A model generated the notes under the pieces. It was not told the origin of the DNA. It did no database searches and saw nothing but the letters and a program-made list of their open reading frames with translations. From Chloroflexota bacterium (GTDB lineage: Bacteria > Chloroflexota > Anaerolineae > UBA4142): a DNA stretch of 64,000 bases. Below, one piece after another: positions 60,395-64,000 of the stretch. The stretch's first letter is position 1. Each line of letters begins with the position of its first letter. The translations under genes were made by a program, and so were the position numbers. The stretch spans positions 62,001 through 126,000 of the forward strand of contig JACRBM010000088.1 of assembly GCA_016219275.1 (NCBI GenBank), given 5' to 3'.

Positions 60395-62449
60395 ATGCTT
60401 ATCGTCGGAATGATTTCAGGAACGTCAGCAGATGGCATTGACGCGGTGGTCGTCGAGATCACCGGCGCGCCGCCCGCGCTCAAGTGGAAACTCGTCCAGC
60501 ATCATCACGCGAATTTTGCGCCGGAACTGCGCGACGAAATTCTCGCATGCTTTCGTCCGGCGCACGGTACGGTAGATCGCTTGTGCGCGCTCAATTTTCA
60601 ACTCGGCGAAACGTTCGCGCGCGCCGCGCTCGACGCAATTCAACTTGCCGGACTTGTGCCGACCCAGGTGGACTTGATTGGCAGTCATGGTCAAACGCTA
60701 TGGCATATTCCGAGTGGTCCTGACGCGTCCACCTTGCAACTGGGTGAAGCCGCGGTGATTGCCGAACGCACCGGCATCACAACCGTTTCCAATTTTCGCA
60801 CCCGCGATATGGCGGCGGGCGGGCAGGGCGCGCCGCTTGTGCCGTACCTCGATTTGCTCTTGTTCGCGCATCCGGTTTTGACTAGAGCCGCGCAGAATAT
60901 CGGCGGCATCGGGAATGTGACGTACCTTCCGCCCGTAGGGGCGACGCATGTGTCGTCCCTACAACCATTCGCCTTCGACACCGGTCCCGGCAACATGCTG
61001 ATGGATTACGCGGCGCAACGCACCACCAACGGCGCGTGGTCGTTTGATCGCGATGGCGCGCTCGCAGCGCAAGGGCGCGTGAACGAAACGCTTCTGCACG
61101 AGTTGATGCAAGAACCGTACCTGCGTGAGCAACCGCCCAAGACAACGGGGCGCGAATTGTTCGGCGCGCAATTCGGCGCGCCGGTTTGGGAGCGCGCGAA
61201 ATCGCGCGGCATCTCCGACCATGACCTGGTCGCGACGTTCACCGCGTTCACCGCGCATTCCATCGCGCAGGCGTACCGCGATTTTCTGCCAACCGGTGTG
61301 GACGAGGTGATCGTTTCCGGCGGCGGCGCGCTCAATCTCACGTTGATGCAAATGGTGCGCGATCTGCTCGCGCCCGCGCGCGTCATCGCGATTGACGAGA
61401 CCGGCGTCAAGAGCGAAGCGAAAGAAGCGCTCGCATTTGCGATGCTCGCGTACGAGACCTGGTTCCAGCGCGCGGGCAACTTGCCCGCGGCGACCGGCGC
61501 GCGCCATCCGGTCGTGCTCGGCAACATTACGCCCGGGCGAGTGCATTTGGTACACGACGATACGGAATCGCTGACCGAGTCGCGCAATTCGCATTCCGAA
61601 AACATTGACACGCTCGACACGCTCGATATCGTGCGGTTGATGAACACCGAAGAGGAACGCGTCGCGCACGCGGTTGCCGCCGAACTGAAATCTATCGCGC
61701 AAGCCGTGGACGCGATTGCGGAACGCATGAAACGCGGCGGGCGTTTGATTTATCTCGGCGCGGGAACGTCGGGACGCCTGGGTGTGCTCGACGCGGCGGA
61801 ATGTCCGCCGACGTTCAGCACCTCGCCCGACCAGGTTATCGGACTGATTGCCGGCGGCGCGCGCGCGATCACGCACGCGGTCGAAGGCGCGGAGGACAAT
61901 GCCGATGCCGGCACGCGCGATATCGCGTTGTTGAATGTTACCGAGCGCGATAGCGTCGTCGGCGTCGCGGCGAGCGGGCGCACGCCGTACGTGCTCGGCG
62001 GAATGCGCGAGGCGAAACGGCGCGGCGCGTTCGTCGCGAGCGTCGCGTGCAATCGTCCTTCGCCGGTCGAGGAACTCGCGGACGTGGGCATCGCGGTGCT
62101 CGTCGGTCCCGAAGTCGTTACCGGTTCGACGCGGCTCAAAGCCGGCTCCGCGCAAAAGATGGTGTTGAACATGTTGAGCACCGGCGCGATGATTCGACTC
62201 GGCAAGACGTTTGGCAATTTGATGGTGGACGTGCAAGCGACGAACGCGAAACTGCGCGACCGCGCGCGGCGCATCGTTGCCGCCGCGTGCGAGGTTTCGC
62301 TGCAAGACGCGGACGCGTTGCTCGTCCAGTGCAACGACGAAGTGAAAACCGCGATTGTCGTCGCGCTCACGCGCGTGTCCCCGGACGACGCGCGGCGAAG
62401 ATTACGTGAGGCGGGCGGTGCGGTGCGAGGGGCGTTGGAAAGAAAGTAA
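60395..62449 (+). CDS. anmK-murQ: Bifunctional AnmK-MurQ: anhydro-MurNAc kinase and MurNAc-6-P etherase
   Basis: 684 residues, a fusion of two consecutive steps. Residues 1-385 are AnmK ([58 protein letters not shown]), which opens and phosphorylates 1,6-anhydro-MurNAc to MurNAc-6-P. Residues 393-684 are MurQ ([40 protein letters not shown] with catalytic Glu469; [27 protein letters not shown]), which removes lactate to give GlcNAc-6-P. Residues 181-190 ([10 protein letters not shown]) derive from a family B palindrome. No internal ribosome site is evident. Confidence 0.95.
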   Translation: MLIVGMISGTSADGIDAVVVEITGAPPALKWKLVQHHHANFAPELRDEILACFRPAHGTVDRLCALNFQLGETFARAALDAIQLAGLVPTQVDLIGSHGQTLWHIPSGPDASTLQLGEAAVIAERTGITTVSNFRTRDMAAGGQGAPLVPYLDLLLFAHPVLTRAAQNIGGIGNVTYLPPVGATHVSSLQPFAFDTGPGNMLMDYAAQRTTNGAWSFDRDGALAAQGRVNETLLHELMQEPYLREQPPKTTGRELFGAQFGAPVWERAKSRGISDHDLVATFTAFTAHSIAQAYRDFLPTGVDEVIVSGGGALNLTLMQMVRDLLAPARVIAIDETGVKSEAKEALAFAMLAYETWFQRAGNLPAATGARHPVVLGNITPGRVHLVHDDTESLTESRNSHSENIDTLDTLDIVRLMNTEEERVAHAVAAELKSIAQAVDAIAERMKRGGRLIYLGAGTSGRLGVLDAAECPPTFSTSPDQVIGLIAGGARAITHAVEGAEDNADAGTRDIALLNVTERDSVVGVAASGRTPYVLGGMREAKRRGAFVASVACNRPSPVEELADVGIAVLVGPEVVTGSTRLKAGSAQKMVLNMLSTGAMIRLGKTFGNLMVDVQATNAKLRDRARRIVAAACEVSLQDADALLVQCNDEVKTAIVVALTRVSPDDARRRLREAGGAVRGALERK
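60935..60962. repeat. Family B palindrome inside the AnmK coding region
   Basis: GTAGGGGCGACGCA then TGTGTCGTCCCTAC. It differs at one base from the intergenic copy at 32166. It preserves the frame and encodes a surface-loop insert next to the conserved FDTGPGN. Confidence 0.9.
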
Positions 62450-62456
62450 GTGGTAA

Positions 62457-63611
62457 ATGGTAATTACCGGTCTTGAAATTCTGCTCAACGAAAAACTCGA
62501 TCTGCTCAAGAACCAGCGCGTCGGTCTCATCACGAATCCGACCGGCGTCACGCGCACTCTGCGTTCGAACGTGGACGTGTTGCGCGACGCGGGTGTGAAT
62601 CTCGTCGCGTTGTTCGGACCCGAACACGGCTTTGCCGCGTCGGCGGCGGATGGCGCGGCGGTCGAATCCGGACACGACGCGCGGACGGGATTGCCGGTCT
62701 ATTCGCTCTATGGTAAGATTCGCAAACCGACGCGCGAGATGCTCGCCCATGTGGACGTGCTCCTCTTCGATTTGCAAGATGTCGGCGTGCGTTTCTACAC
62801 GTACACCGCGACACTCGGACTCGCGCTCAATGCCTGCGCGGAGCACCAGGTTCCGCTCATCGTCCTCGACCGACCGAATCCGATCAACGGCAACATCGTC
62901 GAAGGCGCGGTGCTCGACCCAGGATTGCAATCGTTCATCGGTCACGGTCCTCTGCCGATTCGTTTTGGCATGACGCTTGGCGAACTCGCGCAATTCTACA
63001 ATCGCGAGTTGAGCATCAACGCCGAGTTACGTGTGATTGGACTGCGCGGTTGGGATCGCGCGATGTGGTTCGATGAAACCGGCTTGACCTGGGTGACGCC
63101 TTCGCCGGGAATTCCAAATTTCGCGACGACGATTCCATACCCCGGAATGTGTTTCATCGAAGGGACGAATCTTTCTGAAGGACGCGGCACGGGCTTGCCA
63201 TTCGAAATCGTCGGCGCGCCGTTCCTCGATGGGTACGTGCTCGCCGATTTTCTCAACGCACAAAAACTTGATGGGGTAATTTTTCGTCCCATCGCGTTTA
63301 CGCCGTGTTCGAGCAAACACGCGAACGTCGAATGTTACGGCGTTCAGCTGCACATCACCGACTGCAACGCGTTCCGCGCGATTCCAGCCGGCTTGCATGT
63401 CATCGCCGCGTGCCGCGCGCTTGCGCCGACCCAGTTTGAATTTTTGCCGACGAGTTGGGAAGGTCGCCCGCCGCATTTCGATTTGCTCACCGGCGATGTG
63501 CGTGTGCGCGAAGGTTTGCTCACGAATCAATCCATCGAATTGTTGACGCGCGCGTGGGCGGATGATCTCGCGCGATTTGATGAAAAGCGAAAGAGCTATT
63601 TGTTGTATTAA
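62457..63611 (+). CDS. namZ: DUF1343 protein, NamZ-type exo-beta-N-acetylmuramidase
   Basis: 384 residues of the DUF1343 family; its founder NamZ removes terminal MurNAc from peptidoglycan fragments. Family blocks are GLITNPTGVTRTLRSNVDVL, LVALFGPEHGFAASAADGAA, GLPVYSLYGKIRKPTREMLA, DLQDVGVRFYTYTATLGLAL and DRPNPINGNIVEGAVLDPGL. There is no signal peptide, unlike secreted relatives, so it should act in the cytoplasm on imported fragments, supplying sugar to the AnmK-MurQ and salvage steps. It starts 8 bases after the fusion gene. Confidence 0.92.
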   Translation: MVITGLEILLNEKLDLLKNQRVGLITNPTGVTRTLRSNVDVLRDAGVNLVALFGPEHGFAASAADGAAVESGHDARTGLPVYSLYGKIRKPTREMLAHVDVLLFDLQDVGVRFYTYTATLGLALNACAEHQVPLIVLDRPNPINGNIVEGAVLDPGLQSFIGHGPLPIRFGMTLGELAQFYNRELSINAELRVIGLRGWDRAMWFDETGLTWVTPSPGIPNFATTIPYPGMCFIEGTNLSEGRGTGLPFEIVGAPFLDGYVLADFLNAQKLDGVIFRPIAFTPCSSKHANVECYGVQLHITDCNAFRAIPAGLHVIAACRALAPTQFEFLPTSWEGRPPHFDLLTGDVRVREGLLTNQSIELLTRAWADDLARFDEKRKSYLLY

Positions 63612-63672
63612 CCGAATCAACATAATCAATCAGTTCAGGCACAATCTAATTTTCTCAAAGGAGTTTGGATTC

Positions 63673-64000
63673 ATGAGTTACACACCGCGTTCACTTTTTA
63701 GACTTCTTGAAGATATTGATGCACATCGCTTGCTACTCCCACATATCCAACGGCCATTTGTGTGGGAAAGAGAGCAGATGGGCAGACTTTTCGACAGCCT
63801 CATGCGTGAGTATCCGATACAAACCTTCTTGTTTTGGCGTACCAAAGAAGAAATCCGAGCGCGTCATTTTATGCCTGCTATTGATTTTGACGCGGATTTA
63901 TCTGCTTTATATGACATACAACGTTCAGCCAAAGATGTAGAGAAAGTTTTTGTTCTTGATGGGCAACAACGACTCCAAACCCTTCATGCTATTTTTCGTG
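63673..64000 (+). CDS. DUF262 domain protein (GmrSD-like), 3' end beyond window
   Basis: 109 residues visible from ATG 63673, with AAAGGAG upstream. LLPHIQRPFVWEREQMGRLF and FVLDGQQRLQTLHAIF are the two signature motifs of DUF262 (ParB/Srx-like NTPase fold, as in GmrS of GmrSD type IV restriction systems). The frame continues past the edge, so a nuclease domain (DUF1524 HNH) cannot be seen. Codon use is AT-richer than neighbours, suggesting acquisition. Possible defence gene. Confidence 0.75.
   Translation, partial: MSYTPRSLFRLLEDIDAHRLLLPHIQRPFVWEREQMGRLFDSLMREYPIQTFLFWRTKEEIRARHFMPAIDFDADLSALYDIQRSAKDVEKVFVLDGQQRLQTLHAIFR

Noticed and set aside
60959-62305. Minus-strand open frame of 448 codons opposite AnmK-MurQ
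   Set aside because: Low-complexity Arg/His/Ala protein without motifs; the plus strand is clearly coding.

Overview
The window looks like a chromosomal piece of a GC-rich member of the Chloroflexota (Anaerolineae-like). This is an inference from gene content and style, not a database match. Pointers are lipoproteins whose lipobox is followed by long Pro/Ala/Thr linkers, many dipeptide-type ABC transporters, a complete minCDE-rodA-mrdA block, UbiA/UbiE/UbiX quinone genes and GntR-UTRA regulators. Most of the DNA is housekeeping or transport. High GC at third codon positions produces many long false ORFs on opposite strands. No rRNA, tRNA, CRISPR array, transposase or prophage was seen.

Layout. 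1-3.0 kb (minus): HTH regulator, hemG-type protoporphyrinogen oxidase and a radical SAM protein cut by the window edge (heme biosynthesis). 3.2-5.2 kb: FemX-type transferase and a convergent lipoprotein. 5.6-18.5 kb (plus): two dipeptide-type ABC systems (the first lacks ATPases), a GntR-UTRA regulator between them, then a nucleoside phosphorylase and an adenine deaminase-like enzyme, which suggests uptake and purine salvage. 18.7-21.5 kb: an FKBP isomerase gene, then an AT-richer segment with two exported proteins and a LuxR-type regulator with a degenerate receiver, closed by a truncated second FKBP copy. 21.5-31.4 kb: tyrA, beta-propeller lipoprotein, site-2 protease, ATP-grasp/GNAT pair, Tat protein, hydrolase, GT-C transferase, LysM protein with HTH partner. 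31.6-35.2 kb: TAXI-TRAP uptake operon with a possible structured RNA leader. 35.4-40.9 kb: mrdA-minC-minD-minE-rodA for cell shape and division placement. 41-54 kb: GAF/HD-GYP sensor, S8 protease, beta-CASP nuclease, SH3 protein, DedA and PBP1A. 54-59.4 kb (minus): ubiA, a taurine/nitrate-type ABC transporter, ubiE, and a UbiX-FMN-oxidase fusion, probably menaquinone-related. 59.5-63.6 kb (plus): peptidoglycan recycling (GntR regulator with a palindromic operator, AnmK-MurQ fusion, NamZ). From 63.67 kb an AT-richer DUF262 gene begins, possibly the edge of a defence region.

Two things stand out beyond the genes. First, the intergenic spaces are full of several unrelated families of small imperfect palindromes, and at least three copies lie in frame inside otherwise conserved genes. 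Second, there are gene fusions joining consecutive or related steps (AnmK-MurQ, UbiX-PNPOx). Promoters resemble the sigma-70 consensus and at least two appear to give leaderless mRNAs.
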